Numbered from the stretch's first letter, positions 1-11,390 are shown. The stretch: 64,000 nt of DNA from Hyaloperonospora brassicae (GCA_947650285.1 CANTFL010000756.1:40533-104532); one strand, 5' to 3'. The notes: a model not told the origin generated them from the letters alone. Numbers and translations are program-made.

Positions 1-681
1 TTTACCACTGCTCTCGCTCGTAGGTTATGAAGTTGTATGCCACACCGATATCTATCGATGCTGTATTTCCTAGAGGCAATGTATCTTGCATCGTTGATTG
101 AGGGTCCAAACCCTTGGATCAGATAGAATAAAGGTGTCCCCACGGACTTACAAATGCGCGATCATGATCGCGAATGTTAACCAGTCGGCATAGACGTCCT
201 ATCCCTTTTATTCTCATCTGACACATATAACATGATCGCTCTGGTCAACGTCTGTATTACGATTTTCGTCGTGCCATTTGCTTGTTGTTAATAGGGCATA
301 GTCACTTGTTGCTTCTAGGCCACGATCTAATTAAAATACACATAAGAAACAAGACATAAATGTTAGTTCGTTATCGCAAATAATCGCTTTACTTGCGCCA
401 AAACTTCTAAACACGCCTCATTTGTAATTCTCCGCGATCGCTTGCGTTTCTAGACGCACTCGCTTTCGCAAATTCATATCCGAGATCAGGCCGACCCAGA
501 TCAAGAGCTTCGCGATCCCTCTAAACAATTTCGGCAAAGAAGGATAATGGTCAATTGCCAGATTAAGAATAGCGTATGTAGCTTGTGCGTTTACTCGGCG
601 AGCTAATACGATAGAAGAAGCGTTCTTTGCTATTCCAAAATCCACCCACTCTACTACATACCGTTGCACACTTAAATTCAA
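1..681 (-). pseudogene. Element A integrase core (DDE), broken
   Basis: The reading frame at 418-681 contains IDHYPSLPK and KLLIWVG, the pattern around the first catalytic Asp of oomycete gypsy integrases, ending in AIAENYK. After a frame change, positions about 335-415 read FGASKAIICDNEL, where the second Asp is kept. Positions about 200-300 read QQANGTTK and IQTLTRAI. In relatives this is the QANG..AER block with the catalytic Glu, and here Glu is replaced by Lys. The frame changes several times, and a stop follows the MPY that precedes QQANGTTK. The sequence continues to the window edge with a recognisable later integrase stretch near 50-150. It would have inserted element cDNA into the chromosome. 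With Glu lost and frames broken it is dead. Confidence 0.75.
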
Positions 682-2204
682 ACCTCTCCAGAGAAACTAA
701 AAGGTGGCCATCTATACCATGGCTAATGGCTGCCTTCTAAACTTGTATTATAGTGATGTAATTTTATGCTGCGATAATTCCGGGATCCCCACCCGGACCA
801 GCTCTACGCGATCGTTTGAATATAATGCTGGCCTGAGACAAAAGAGTAACAAATCATCCTGATCGATTTTTTAGTCCGACGCGATCACAGCACACAATTT
901 TGCTTCTTGTGATTGAATCGTGGACACTTCTCCAGTCATATGGGTCATCAGAATAAATATCAAACTCTATTCATCGTGCGCTTGTTCGAAAAGGTCGATT
1001 CGTATCGAAGTACGATCTCACACTGGACAACTTGTGGCGAATGCGTCATCGCGCGGTAGTTCCTGTAATTGCAGCTACTTCCACAGCCTAATTAGTCTTG
1101 CGTCGTATCATTAACTCGTCCAGCCGATTCAGAAGGTACAAAATCTTGGCGCTGTATGTCATTGATAATTATCCCCTTCTATTTTAAAAAATCTTCAATT
1201 ATCGATTTGTCTACAGTCGTGTTCAATCGGGTTTCACATTTAAAAAACATGTTTGGACCAGGAATGTGTTCTTTTCATCGCGCTACGTCGCAGCAGTTAT
1301 AGACCCGGTGACTTGCATTCAATATCTCCTTTCATTTGCCTATTCACTTAATTTTAGCCTCCACATTTGATCACTCGTCCCTTGGTCTGGTGTTTCAACA
1401 TTTTTAAGCATGATAGGAATAAAATATATTCTGCCTCGTTGAACGTCAGATCATGGACGAAAGCTGATGTGGAAGCCACTACCTTCCATCCTAGCAATTT
1501 GCGTATGATCGCGCTGCATGCTCACCTTTTCGCTTCACTCCAGCAGATCTGTTAAATCTATCCACCCAGCGATTCTTCACCTCCTCGATCGTAGGCGTAG
1601 ACATACTTATCGTCCATCGTGGTAATTTACTTGGCGCTATCGCGATCAACATACCATCTACTTCTTTTCAAAGGGTAAAACTAAACGCCAGAAGACCCAG
1701 TATCTGATCTTCACCCTCCTCACATCGACGGATCTAGTATTCAGTTTGGTGGCAACACAGCCTATCTACCTTATCTTCGTTTGAGGCCGTAAGATTAGAG
1801 CAAAATGCTAAGTTTTTATTTCGCGTCAGAGATGAAGATTTCAAGAGAAACCAGCGTGGTATAGCATATATATAGCATCCTTACCGTGGTGGTACTTTCT
1901 TCTTCTCCATAAACACATTACTTCGTTATTCGTTAGCGTGCGGCTTAAAAAGGTGACCGACCAATTTATCTGCTAACACATCTTCGAAATGTAGCCGTCA
2001 CGGCCCACTTGCTGGCACAACCCACAAGTAGTGGCGGTCAATCCGACAAAAATGTTTTTAAATGTGTGTAGTGGCTATCTTTCTGTTTCAGGATCGTGAA
2101 TGCGATCGGTGGTTTCTCCCAGCGACTCCTACCTTCCGGCTTCTACCCGCCCCAGAAATCGGATTTGGATCGCGATCGCTCCCAGCAATTGGGTACAGAA
2201 CGCG
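682..2204 (-). other. Element A interval between RT and integrase, decayed
   Basis: By position this stretch should hold the RNase H domain and the connection to integrase. I find no confident motif in it: all minus-strand frames are riddled with stops, and the plus-strand open frames of about 60 codons (920-1114, 1367-1555) look like chance. CGATCG and GCGATC words are frequent through the interval. No independent gene or RNA feature is visible. Confidence 0.4.
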
Positions 2205-2760
2205 ATTTCCCTAATTGACAATATGGCGGAGGCATCTGAAAGAGACATACATATTATATATATCTCTTTCAGATGCCTCCGCTGTTCTTGAATTTCTATG
2301 CGCTCGTCGAATTTCGTGAATTTCGGCTGCTTGATTATAAAGCACTGAAGTGTACACAAAATTTTTGTAAATACATCGACCGTATTTGGTGAGGCTTCCC
2401 TGAACTATTGCATCGATCGGAGCGGTTGAGGAAAAAGTAAAATTAATAATGACCCTGGATCCTTTGTGTTCGCTTTTAATCGCGCGGTTTTTGAAAAATG
2501 ATGACCTAAATAGTCTAACTTCCGCCGTCTCATAAAACAATGAGTCATAATGATCGATAAGTTCCACCGATTATATACGTCCAATAATCGATTTACTTTA
2601 CGGTTAGAGACTCCAACGCCTTGGCAGGTATCCGTAATCGTGAATATATGACCTTCAACCGTGAACGGACGCCTAAATGTCAGAATCAGGATCATTGTCA
2701 GTAAACACGTCGATAGAACCAGATGATTACGAGGCGATCGTGATAACCCGAGTACCAATC
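2205..2760 (-). pseudogene. Element A reverse transcriptase palm/thumb, broken
   Basis: The minus-strand frame at 2405-2758 carries LLDVYNRWNLS, then a block with LDYLGHHFSK, LKANTKDPGS and FPQPLRSMQ. This is the conserved stretch just after the RT active site in oomycete gypsy elements (relatives read EGLLDVCDKWNLS, EYLGH, LEANPKDL, FP.TLRSMQ). In another frame near 2635-2655 I read RSYIHD, a degraded YIDD catalytic box with the first Asp replaced by His. A further frame change leads into FVYTSVLYN and EIHEIRRA at about 2290-2340, matching the Y.SVLYELRE..F.EI segment of relatives. At least two frameshifts and several stops are present. Confidence 0.75.
2226..2282. repeat. 57-bp perfect-arm hairpin
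   Basis: Two 20-base arms, GCGGAGGCATCTGAAAGAGA at 2226-2245 and its exact reverse complement at 2263-2282, flank a 17-base AT-rich loop. It sits inside the decayed RT of element A, where the surrounding coding has many lesions, so perfect pairing suggests a later event. It could be a tiny foldback insertion or a local inverted duplication. I see no target-site duplication or flanking promoter. If transcribed it would fold strongly. Confidence 0.85.
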
Positions 2761-2769
2761 TTCAAATAC

Positions 2770-3350
2770 CCATGAAGCCCGTTCACATCAGGCGTTGGTG
2801 TTTTGGAGTGGTGATCACGAATTTCTTGTGATCTGGACCATCCAATGCCTTCCGGACATCAGACTAACGGAGGGGGACCCCAATTTCGTGCTTTGTGTCT
2901 TCTTGCTCACCATTTTTGACCGTCGGTGGGGCGTGTTTCGCTCTTCTTAATGGACTAAAGCTGAAGCTGAGAACCTGACCGGTTCAGGGGATAAGTGTTT
3001 ATTGGGTGGACATTCTTCACGCGGTCAAACATGGGGGTGGATTGAGTGAAAATTTCTTTTCTCGATCGCGTGTATACTGGGGCGCTCTCCCAGAGTCGCC
3101 TTGGCTAAGAATAATTATTGATATGCAAGTTTCTGACCACTTGAGCCGTCTCGAGATCTTGAATCGGATATGTAAGGTTCACTGCGTCCGATAGCAGTTG
3201 GGGGTGAGAATTGACGCTCCGCCTGGCCACACAATCCAAAGGCGAAGTTTGTACAGACGTAGGTCGCTCTCTGGGCAACGGGAGGCTAAAGTTCCTACCC
3301 GGGAGATGTCGACGCGTGTCTGTCGTTTCAACTATAATTCTGCATATTTT
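2770..3350 (-). repeat. Repeat R, diverged copy 3
   Basis: This segment shares ordered blocks with repeat R at 8.6-9.5 kb: TGGAGTGGTGATC near 2797, GAGCCGTCTCGAGATCTTG near 3144, CCTGGCCACACAATCCA near 3221, and GTCGACGCGTGTC near 3308 (copy 1 has GTCGACACGTGTAGCC). The blocks occur in the same order with diverged sequence between them, so homology is likely but old. It lies where element A RT coding stops at about 2760 and appears to interrupt it. Strand is given to match copy 1, taking copy 2 as plus. No protein is recognised; plus-strand open frames here are of chance length. Confidence 0.6.
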
Positions 3351-3465
3351 TATTTAACAAGTCCAAAACCTATGGCTATTCCTATCTGTTCGCTAAATAA
3401 TTATTTCGTATCGCTTGTCTACGTTATTCGCCTCCTGCATCATGTGGTCCACAGCGGATACCAGG

Positions 3466-3612
3466 TGGTGGATCGCGAGGTAGTGGATCACTCTGTGGTG
3501 GATCGCTCCGTACTGGATCGCTCCGTCATGGATCTACTCCGTTTTCGATCGCTTCGTATTGGATTGCTACGTATTAGATCTCTCGGGTCGTGGATCGCGG
3601 TATGTGGTCCGC
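3466..3612 (+). repeat. 15-bp minisatellite (GTGGATCGCTCCGTA-like)
   Basis: About ten head-to-tail units of 15 bases follow the consensus GTGGATCGCTCCGTA with drift (for example GTGGATCACTCTGTG, CTGGATCGCTCCGTC, ATGGATCTACTCCGT). It lies directly beyond repeat R copy 3, just as a GATC-rich array lies beyond copies 1 and 2, so the array may be part of that family. Its length, a multiple of three, creates open frames on both strands that I do not regard as genes. Confidence 0.8.
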
Positions 3613-3619
3613 TTTGATT

Positions 3620-5400
3620 ATGTGCTTTATAGTCTATTCGTACACACCCAGTAAAAATCGCGGTCAACCAGTCAAACCCATCTTTCATGCCAACGAGTCC
3701 ATCTTAGATCGTGATTCACCAATCGAATTGTTTCAGTACTCCAAGCGGTTAAGTGATCTTAACTGCCCAACATTCTTTCTTTGCACTTCTCCACATTAGA
3801 AAGCCTGAAGCGCGTTTGTCAAGTCAAATGGAATACTTAGCCATATAAACAGGCCTGATGGTGTAACAAACGCCGAATTTTGCCTTAGTCTCTGTCATCT
3901 ACACCCATCAAAACGCACTTGCCACATCCAACGAAAATTACCTCATGGCTAATACATATCCTGCTGCAAGTTGCTGATCTTAGGAATGGGATTGACCAAC
4001 AGTCTCGTTTGTTGACAAGCTCGTTTATTGTTAATACACATCGACTATTTTCTTCATTCTACATTATAATCCCCACGATCGATGATGTCAACGGATATTT
4101 GTACGGGAAAATTATCGGCAAAATTAGAATATCCACAAAAATCCCTGGATCAGATTAGCCAGCTTTCGCGAAACATGAGTGCTTCTGGTCATACTCTTTG
4201 TGCGATCGGTTCGGATATCGATATCACAGGCTTCGCCAAGTCCTGCATGAGGCAGGGCATTACCCTTGCCTATAGTAGATAGCAAAATACCCATATTAGC
4301 TGCCGAAAGTTGTCTTGGTCACTCAAAAGTTAGTTTTCTGGGTCTTCCCCTTAAATATACTAAAAATATATATGACCGCAGGCGTAACCATTTCCGGTAA
4401 GATCGCCATATGCTGATCGCCATCTTCGACGTACAACTCAACCCTTTCGTTACGATACGTCGACACGCTAGACGGTTCTGCATCTTCCTTTATTCGATAA
4501 TCACAACGACTCCATACTTTTTATTCAGTCTATCGTGTTTTTTATACCCCACAACCTCGGATTGAAATAACGTCTGTCTGACAGATGTAAATGCCTTGCG
4601 GCTTCTCGTTAACATTTCGATCGATTGCTTTACGTCTTTAATTTTAAGCTAATCTCCACATGTCGATCTCGCGTATGATTGACCTACCTGCATCCCTGGA
4701 CCATAAACAGCGTCGAAGAGGCTTTCGCAGGCTGACATCGTTTTCGAATTGCACAGACCGCTCTTTTTCGTACCTCGCTGTCTGGCTGGACTGATATGAC
4801 TATCTTTGCCCTTCACCATCCATATCTGGGATAACGTCTTGTTGATCGATAGAATGAAGCTGCGATCGATCAAATTCCTCTCGATATATCTCTATGTCAC
4901 TGTTGGAGTTACCACCCCGAAAGTTCTCCTCGACCTGGCTAGTATACGATTATCGTCTGTATTCTCATCATTTTATAAATCGTCACGAGCACCTTATACA
5001 ATTACTGGTCGTTGTTCGCAGCGCGATCATCACCCTTGTTTAAAACGATGTATGGCATCATATTGTCGTCGATCACGTTTCCATTCAGGTTGTAACTCTT
5101 AAGCAATACAATCTTTCGGCTCTCCTCTAATCTTCACCCCCTGGATTTTTAATCTTGTCCGGCGCAGAAAGTGTTATCTGATAAACCAGTGGTACTTGAT
5201 ACGCTTGGGGGATACTTCTTGACATCTTGTTGTAGTTTCGAAAGATAGTGCCTACCGATCTTTACGTAGTCGCGACTCCACAGACATGTACCCTTGCGAT
5301 TAGGGTATCATGTCAGCTACCATCCACGATTCCAATGACATTTATAAGCGCAAGGTATCTCTTCCATCGAACATGCTGGTGAGATGTAGGTAGTTAATTT
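3620..5400. other. No recognisable gene; presumed decayed element A pol
   Basis: By position between protease and RT of element A this should encode the N-terminal part of RT. I could not identify RT motifs in any minus-strand frame. Open frames of 66-98 codons occur (for example 4649-4873 minus, 4806-5102 plus) without recognisable content. No RNA gene or regulatory element was seen. Confidence 0.4.
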
Positions 5401-5895
5401 TATTCGTCCCATTAGTCAAAGTTAGTTCCCCCTGCACTTCTTATTTATTAAAAATAAATCTCTTATTGGCCTAACACCTTCCTTCACTTCGATTGGTTTG
5501 CCGATAGGGATCACCACGTGTAAATAATTCTGTTTAATCGCTTCTATTGGTGACATTAAGATTAATCTTATTCCCTGCAAAAAAGTGCGGTCTTTGTCGG
5601 GTAAACATAGCGTTCCGCCTGCTATATCCAGGCTAATCCCCTCCGGGACCACGAATTTCATGCCTAGTTAAGACGCCTGACCCATTTTTTTCACACAGCC
5701 ATACGTTGAGTTGATAAAATAGTGAACCGTCCAATGTTGTCTTGTGTTTCGTGCGCTTGACCGTCATGTCTGCTTTTTCTTTTATACGAACATATTATTA
5801 ATCCTGGAATTCGTCAATATACACCCTGCCTTCTAAGCAAAGGCAGTCGTATTGTTGACAATTCAGCACCGAAATCGAACAGAATAATGGCCTTC
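5400..5895 (-). pseudogene. Element A aspartic protease region, broken
   Basis: At about 5857-5890 the minus strand reads ILFDFGAELS, an aspartic-protease active-site block (D-T/S-G-A in active enzymes, here D-F-G-A), followed in frame by LLRRQGVYI as in relatives. Further on, 5422-5661 reads GISLDIAGGTLCLPD and then IPIGKPIEVKEG, matching the segment after the protease (relatives: AGIRLDLADGTLCLPDE). The enzyme would have cleaved the gag-pol polyprotein. The Thr/Ser next to the catalytic Asp is replaced by Phe, and a frame change separates the two parts, so it is inactive. Confidence 0.72.
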
Positions 5896-6282
5896 TCGTT
5901 ATTAATCTTGCCAACCCCTTACACCTTCTTTAACCAAATTAGATAGGTTTGATATGTTTAATATCCACGTGCGTTCCCTGATGCAAATCAATCTACATTT
6001 TCACAGATAATCAGATGTATTCATGAATTCTATTCACACTTGAGATGGCAGGGAATCAATTTACATCATTATGTAAATCTGATAACGGCTCGGCCCGATC
6101 GTAAACCTCTTGTTCCTTCGATTGTATAACAGAAAATATATCAATGCATAGCCTAGAACGCTGGACTCGTTTCAGATTCCACCAAGGCAAGGGTCCTGGT
6201 TCAACATTTTCTCCGCCTCGGACGAAAAACTTTCTGCGTGCTTGATGAGCATAAAAATTTACGCATTATATTGTAGATTTTT

Positions 6283-6561
6283 TTAAGCGCTTGCTACTTT
6301 AGGACACATGTCCACAAGCACCACAGGCGTATAATATATGTTGGATGAATGTCCATTGCGGCCACACTCTGGCATGTCTTCTCTTCCAGCAGCGGCGAAT
6401 TTTATGCGTGATCGATCTACAGTGAGTGCGCGCTTCTGATAGTTTTCGTTGATCACGTATATCCACAATTGCTTTCTAATGCGATATACGATGATCTTGG
6501 TTTGACTATACATAATTGGAGATGGAAGTCGCACGAGTTTTACGCCGCTCCGCGTCATCAT
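6283..6561 (-). pseudogene. Element A gag nucleocapsid-like fragment
   Basis: A 92-codon minus-strand frame contains MPECGRNGHSSNIYY near its C-terminal part. The spacing matches a CX2CX4HX4C zinc knuckle in which the first and last Cys are replaced by Met and Tyr, while the central Cys and His remain. It sits just upstream of the protease in element order, where gag nucleocapsid is expected. No start codon is meaningful. The call rests on spacing and position and could be coincidence. Confidence 0.4.
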
Positions 6562-6999
6562 CTATGCCACTTGGCATTGACTTCGACGTGCTTCTCTCGC
6601 TTTCCACCCTGATCGATCTTACTATTCGAACTCATTGTTCAATACCTGATCAACATAAGCGTCTGATCGCTGATGAAACTTGCCCGAATTCATCGACGCT
6701 ATTGTGTGCCGTTTTTCTATCCGGTGGCACGCATGCAAATTTTTCTTTTCTCGTAAAAATCCGGTAAGCGCATTAGAGTCAGCTGTTTCGCTAAATCACG
6801 ATCATGATGTGTGGAAATAAAGTGCTAAACATGTCTACGCCGCGTACTGTGTCAATTTGAATTGCGACTAAGCTTGGATCGAAGCCCCATTTATAAGGTG
6901 CAAATTCTTTGAAGCGGTTTCTTTTGGTCGTTTGCGCGTGTTAATACAGCCTTACACTCGACACACCATATCCTTCATATTGTACCAGGATTTCTTTTA

Positions 7000-8590
7000 G
7001 ATAATGTTTTTACAAGTGACGAGTCTGACGCCTCATTTGACGGTGCCCAATTTGCGCTAATCATGTCAGTAGATCACTTAACACGAAGCAATTTTATTCA
7101 TCTAGTATTAAGTCCCTCAGAAACGCCGACTTGACCTTGCTAATCCAGATTTTGGTTCGTTTTTTTACCTAGATCTCGACCATTGAGCTTTTTCAATTCG
7201 CCAATTATTGAGCGACAAATGCGCTGAGAAGATGGTCCCATCAAAACTTTCGCAGGAGCCATAAATGGACGCCTCAAGTCTTCGTGCTCCGACTCGTTCG
7301 GGCGTGACCTACGGGATCGCCGAAAATAAATCGGCCTTGACACGATACAACCGATGCCTTCTCGATATTATAAAATGAATCTTCTCGATACATGGCTATC
7401 TCAATAGACTAGTTTGGAAAAATCAATTGAAAGGCTTGACTTCACTGTCTTTGTTGGACCCGCTCCATAGCGTTTTCGATGAAAAACAGCACTGTCCTTG
7501 GAAATTCGATGTATCACCTCTGGTGGCGCTTATAGAAGCCGATCGTGACTCGGCTTCACTACTTTGGGACTATAAAGCAAAGGAACGTATTTACTGGGGC
7601 TAAGCAATATTCATTAACTGCCGATTAAGTAATCATACTCGATCTCCGATTCCGCTGAGGCATGCTGCGACGATCCGGTGTAACTTTCTTATGGTGTGTC
7701 CGTGCTCGCGGTGATGACTTGATCTTCCATCTTAGCTTTGCCTGTGAGAGAGATTATCTACTATTGTAGTGATTGGAATGCGTGAGAAAGCTATATGTGA
7801 TCGTACTTTCACCGTTTCCCCATATCAGACATCTCCGATAAGAAAATAGATTCATGCAACATTTGCATGATTCCGTAGACTTTCTTTCGGCATTGACGAT
7901 GCCCTTGCTGGGGTCATTACTTGACCTTAATATCATCGATAAGCATTGCCTATAACGTTTGAAGCACTAAGTCACTGGATAGTAGGCTCTTTAGCAACTC
8001 CCGGTCGTCAAGCCTTAGTCAGCTCATCTCGCTGCTACCGTTCCATCTTTATTTTGCCCTCCACGAACTTGAATGAATTTGAGAATTTGATCTTAACCAA
8101 ATAGCGCTTGTCAAGTTAGGTCGCTGTATTTCTACACCCATCATCCTATATTTCTCTATTCCTGATATCGCTGGTGTGGTCTTGGAAAACGCTTGTTTGA
8201 TTTTTGACAATAGGTTTTTATTCTTCGAGTAAAGCTTCGTAGCAAGTTCCATGGTAGTCCCTAAAGAAACCTCAGAAGGGTTTGAAGTTTTCCTTCCGAA
8301 TCGAGTTATCGGATTCCCTCTTTTTCTTCTCGTCATCATAGTCTTTTCTAGTACTGTAATGGACTAAGACTGCTTGTGACACACGCTGCTATGGCGACGT
8401 TTTGGCCTTCATCGCTTGCATACCTGTTTCACTATTACTATCCACATCTTCACCTATAGGCACGGTGGATCCACTAGTCACCAGAAGATCCTTGAAAGCA
8501 CTCCATTATGGTGGAGTGGTGATCGCCCTTTTTGTAAATTTTAATATATACCTGCAATCGCAGCCATACCGCCGATTGACGGGGGCCACA
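7000..8590. other. No recognisable gene
   Basis: Open frames at 7140-7343 minus, 8049-8339 minus and 8402-8746 plus have no motif I recognise. The 8402 frame begins with a hydrophobic stretch resembling a signal peptide but runs into repeat R. The interval may be the decayed gag of element A. Confidence 0.3.
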
Positions 8591-8599
8591 TTTCTCTGT

Positions 8600-9470
8600 T
8601 GTAGCTTTTTTTATGTACCCGTTGGCGAGGCGGGTTGCACTCTTCCAGGTGGACTCGTGTCAATGGATATCTTGACCGTGTTTGCGATGAGGTCGAGGTC
8701 CGATCTCCTTGTAGAAATCTTCACACCACGACCGGGGTGGACATGATCACGAAGGATTTTGTCATGGGATCACTTGTATACTTGTAGGGTGCTCGATATG
8801 AGTCACGCTGATCTGTAACAGATCGCCTTGTCCAAAGTAGATGCTCGATTCGCGAGCCTTCTGACCCTTTAAGCCGTCTCAAGATCTTACACTCTTAGCC
8901 TTACTGGTTTGCTGCGACCAACCGAAGCCGGGGTTTTGCTAGAGAGTTCTTGATCCCTGGCCACACAATCCAGGGATATCACTTCATTACAGCATGTAAC
9001 TTTCTTTGGCGTCAGGTGGCCAATAGGACAACCGGAAGAGAAGTCGACACGTGTAGCCAAAGGCATATTAATCTCTACTAAATGTTAGCCAATCAAGATC
9101 AATAACCCTATCTCTATTCTCATACCGTTAGGATCGCATGCCACGTGTCGCTTTTTCCAGAAGATAGCAATGTTGAACTTGCGTGGCATACGCGTGATAT
9201 ACTTGTCCGCTGCAGTTGATTTTATGCTTGCAAATCATGTCGTGTAGTCTACACAAGCTTGATCGCAAGCACGTACCTGGTCCTTTATCTTTGTTGCGAG
9301 CACATCCTCGATCGCATATTGTCTTGCTGACCGTAAATCACAGGTTGTGGTCTACACCTGCCAAGATCGTGTTTACATATATGATCGCTGATCATAATTT
9401 CTATCGTCTCCTTGATTGAGATCGCCTTGCTGATCACGAATCGCCAACGTAATCTCCCTCTTGACTGTAG
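8600..9470 (-). repeat. Repeat R copy 1 (inverted partner of 46390-47395)
   Basis: This segment is the reverse complement of 46390-47395. Over about 520 bases starting at 8819 I count roughly 24 mismatches, about 95% identity, far better conserved than the surrounding relics. Shared landmarks include the block around 8830-8890, CTGGCCACACAATCCAGGGA near 8958, and the GATC-rich tail from about 9255. The tail holds about two array units here against three in copy 2. The left end weakens near 8600. No complete protein is recognised. A frame in the left part (read on the minus strand, LTRVHLEEFNPPHR-like in copy 2) resembles the tail of the gypsy integrase region at 23.8 kb, so R may derive from the 3' end of such an element. 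Confidence 0.85.
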
Positions 9471-9779
9471 CCCCATCTCCATGACTCGTATCCGTCGTCC
9501 GTCATACTTCGATCCAATCATGCAGGTACCACTTTTTCTGATCTGATATTCGTTTCTTCTTATCAGTCGAATGGACGTGATATGACTAGGTGTAGGACTG
9601 GCATGGCAATTGCTTGCTAATTTATTCTATCTGGAACGCAATAAGTTAACATGTCGCAAATTTCCTGAGCCGCTTCACCACACGTACGAGCTTGCGAGAG
9701 AAATAAGTGACAATTACACCTCACGCGGTCGCTTTAAACGGCCAAATTAAGCGCCTAGAGGGCCAACTGCATGAGCCCC

Positions 9780-10950
9780 TCATCCTCTATTGACAACGCG
9801 AGAACCAACATCGAGAGAGGGCGTTGGATACCTACTTTCATCACAATTTATCCCTTGCAAGCCTCAATATACCCTCCTCGCCGCAAAACCGAAGGCCCAG
9901 AACTTTTCTATAAGACCCGCGGAAGTACCTTCTATAAGCGCTAGGTCTCCAGCCGATTCTCGCTCCCACTTGGCGTCCACTATAGCAAAATACCTTTGCG
10001 AGCGTCGGTTTACCTTTTGGCCAAATCTCGCGATTATTGAAACTTAGCCACGGCTGGTCGGCGAGCCTCCTCCACTCTCTGGATAAGACCCTCGGGTGGT
10101 GCTTCGAGTCTAAGAGAGCTTATATTGTCGAACAACCTCTCCAGCAGCGACACGTTTGTGTGGGCGACCCTACGGAAGTCGCGATCATCCAGACGGGAGC
10201 CAACCAAGCAATACAAGCTTTTATTTACCTCTTGCTCTGCCAATTTCGTCTCTATGTTTACCTCTGATTCGCCTGTTACGATATCAAATGTCTCAAATCC
10301 ACGAGTTCTGCAGATTTTATCCCTCAGGCCGCCTTTAAGAGCTCCGCGAAACGCACAAGCACCACAGTTTACATGCGTTTAATCACATTCACCCGTCTAA
10401 TCATCACCTACACCGATCAAGCAGTATTTGGGATGCTTTCGTCCTCTATTGCATGTTCTGCCGCTCCGCAGTGCCCGTCGATCAAGCAAGCAATGCTCGG
10501 ATCTTGTACCTCCGACAGTGAATAGCCGATGGTCACACATTAAATATTGGCGATAGTGGGTGACGCGGACTTTATTTCAATCCGTTCATTCACCCAAGCG
10601 TCGACCGCCTTATATTTGGTCCTATGCCTAAAGGTTGTTAGCTTGGCTGAAAAAGCTTTGTAGTCGGTGGATTATGGCAACCTTTGGTCCATTGTGACGT
10701 TTGCGCGAAACGTTGAATTAGTTTTCTGGAATTACCCTCGAACGGATTTAGTCCACCGGACGTCGAAAAGCACGAACTCATTCCGGACAAGCTTCGCTTT
10801 TAAATCCAACGAAAATATGAACCTGCTGGCTGCCACGCCTTTGGTCGCCGCCGGAGGTTCACTCCCCCCAGATTGTTCTGACCGTAAAATAATTCGCAGG
10901 ATTGATCGCCGTGCTCGAGCCGTTTATTTACTTTATACCCAGGCACTTTG
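9780..10950 (-). pseudogene. Coding-like GC-richer relic, unidentified
   Basis: The minus strand has long stretches of sensible reading frame separated by few stops. From about 10380 to 10034 one frame runs open and contains GGLRDKICRTRGFETFD, then SRLDDRDFRRVAHTNVS and LLERLFDNISSLRLEAPPEG. From about 10665 another frame reads YKAFSAKLTTFRHRTKYK and AVDAWVNERIEIKSASP, then CLIDGHCGAAEHAIEDES. The composition is charged and helix-prone, and base content is richer in GC than its surroundings. I do not recognise the family. A gag N-terminal region of element A or of another retroelement is possible, as is a decayed host gene. Confidence 0.4.
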
Positions 10951-10976
10951 AAGGGCGACCTACTGTCTTAAATTTA

Positions 10977-11390
10977 TTAATAGAAATCACATATCGGTGC
11001 CTTCCTCACTCCCACAACATCTCTCGAAAAATCGTCGAGGTCGGGCGGACCAAGCGTGCCGGACGGTGGCCAGTCTGATATAACAGGGGATGAATGGGTC
11101 ATTGCTGTACTTGACATCTTCCTCAACCATATTTCCTCCATCTTTCGCGTCCTCGCTTTGTGGTTTTTTTGGTATCTTGGGCGTAAGAAAGGGTCAGACC
11201 CATTCAATATGCTTGGTGCTCTCCGAATTTCCAAAATCGCGCTACCGTGGCTTCCACTATCGGCTATTTTCAGATCCCTACCCTGGCACCTGGATCCCCT
11301 AGCATCGATGACAAATTCATTCCATTATCTAAGGTTAAAAAATTTGAATGCATTAATTTACTCTGTTCAGCCTTTCTTTTCTTTTTAACT
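10977..11390. other. Overlapping open frames, unidentified
   Basis: A minus-strand frame at 10977-11234 (85 codons, containing VISDWPPSGTLGPPDLDD) faces plus-strand frames at 11056-11388 and 11090-11302. The minus-strand peptide is low in stops and continues the coding-like block to its left, so it is the better candidate. No motif was recognised in any of them. Confidence 0.25.

Larger units (their letters stand above)
1..7340 (-). mobile_element. Element A: degenerate Ty3/gypsy retrotransposon, left end outside window
   Basis: Read right to left, the minus strand shows gypsy domains in the canonical order: a decayed gag zinc knuckle (about 6.3-6.6 kb), an aspartic protease (5.4-5.9 kb), reverse transcriptase (2.2-2.8 kb) and an integrase core (1-0.68 kb). 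Every domain is broken by stops and frame changes. No LTR, primer site or polypurine tract could be found, and the 3' part lies beyond position 1. A foreign repeat interrupts it at about 2.77-3.6 kb. The right boundary is uncertain: I stop where gag-like signal fades, but the coding-like block at 9.8-11.4 kb could be the gag N-terminus. Domain calls are by eye against remembered family motifs. Confidence 0.7.

Noticed and set aside
3198..3617. 139-codon plus-strand gene
   Set aside because: The C-terminal part (DREVVDHSVVDRSVLDRSV) is the translation of the 15-bp minisatellite, and the N-terminal part lies in repeat R copy 3.
8402..8746. Secreted effector candidate with hydrophobic N-terminus (MAFIACIPVSLLLSTSS)
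   Set aside because: The frame runs across the boundary into repeat R, has no RXLR or LFLAK motif in a proper position (only RRSL), and is not preserved in the other R copy.
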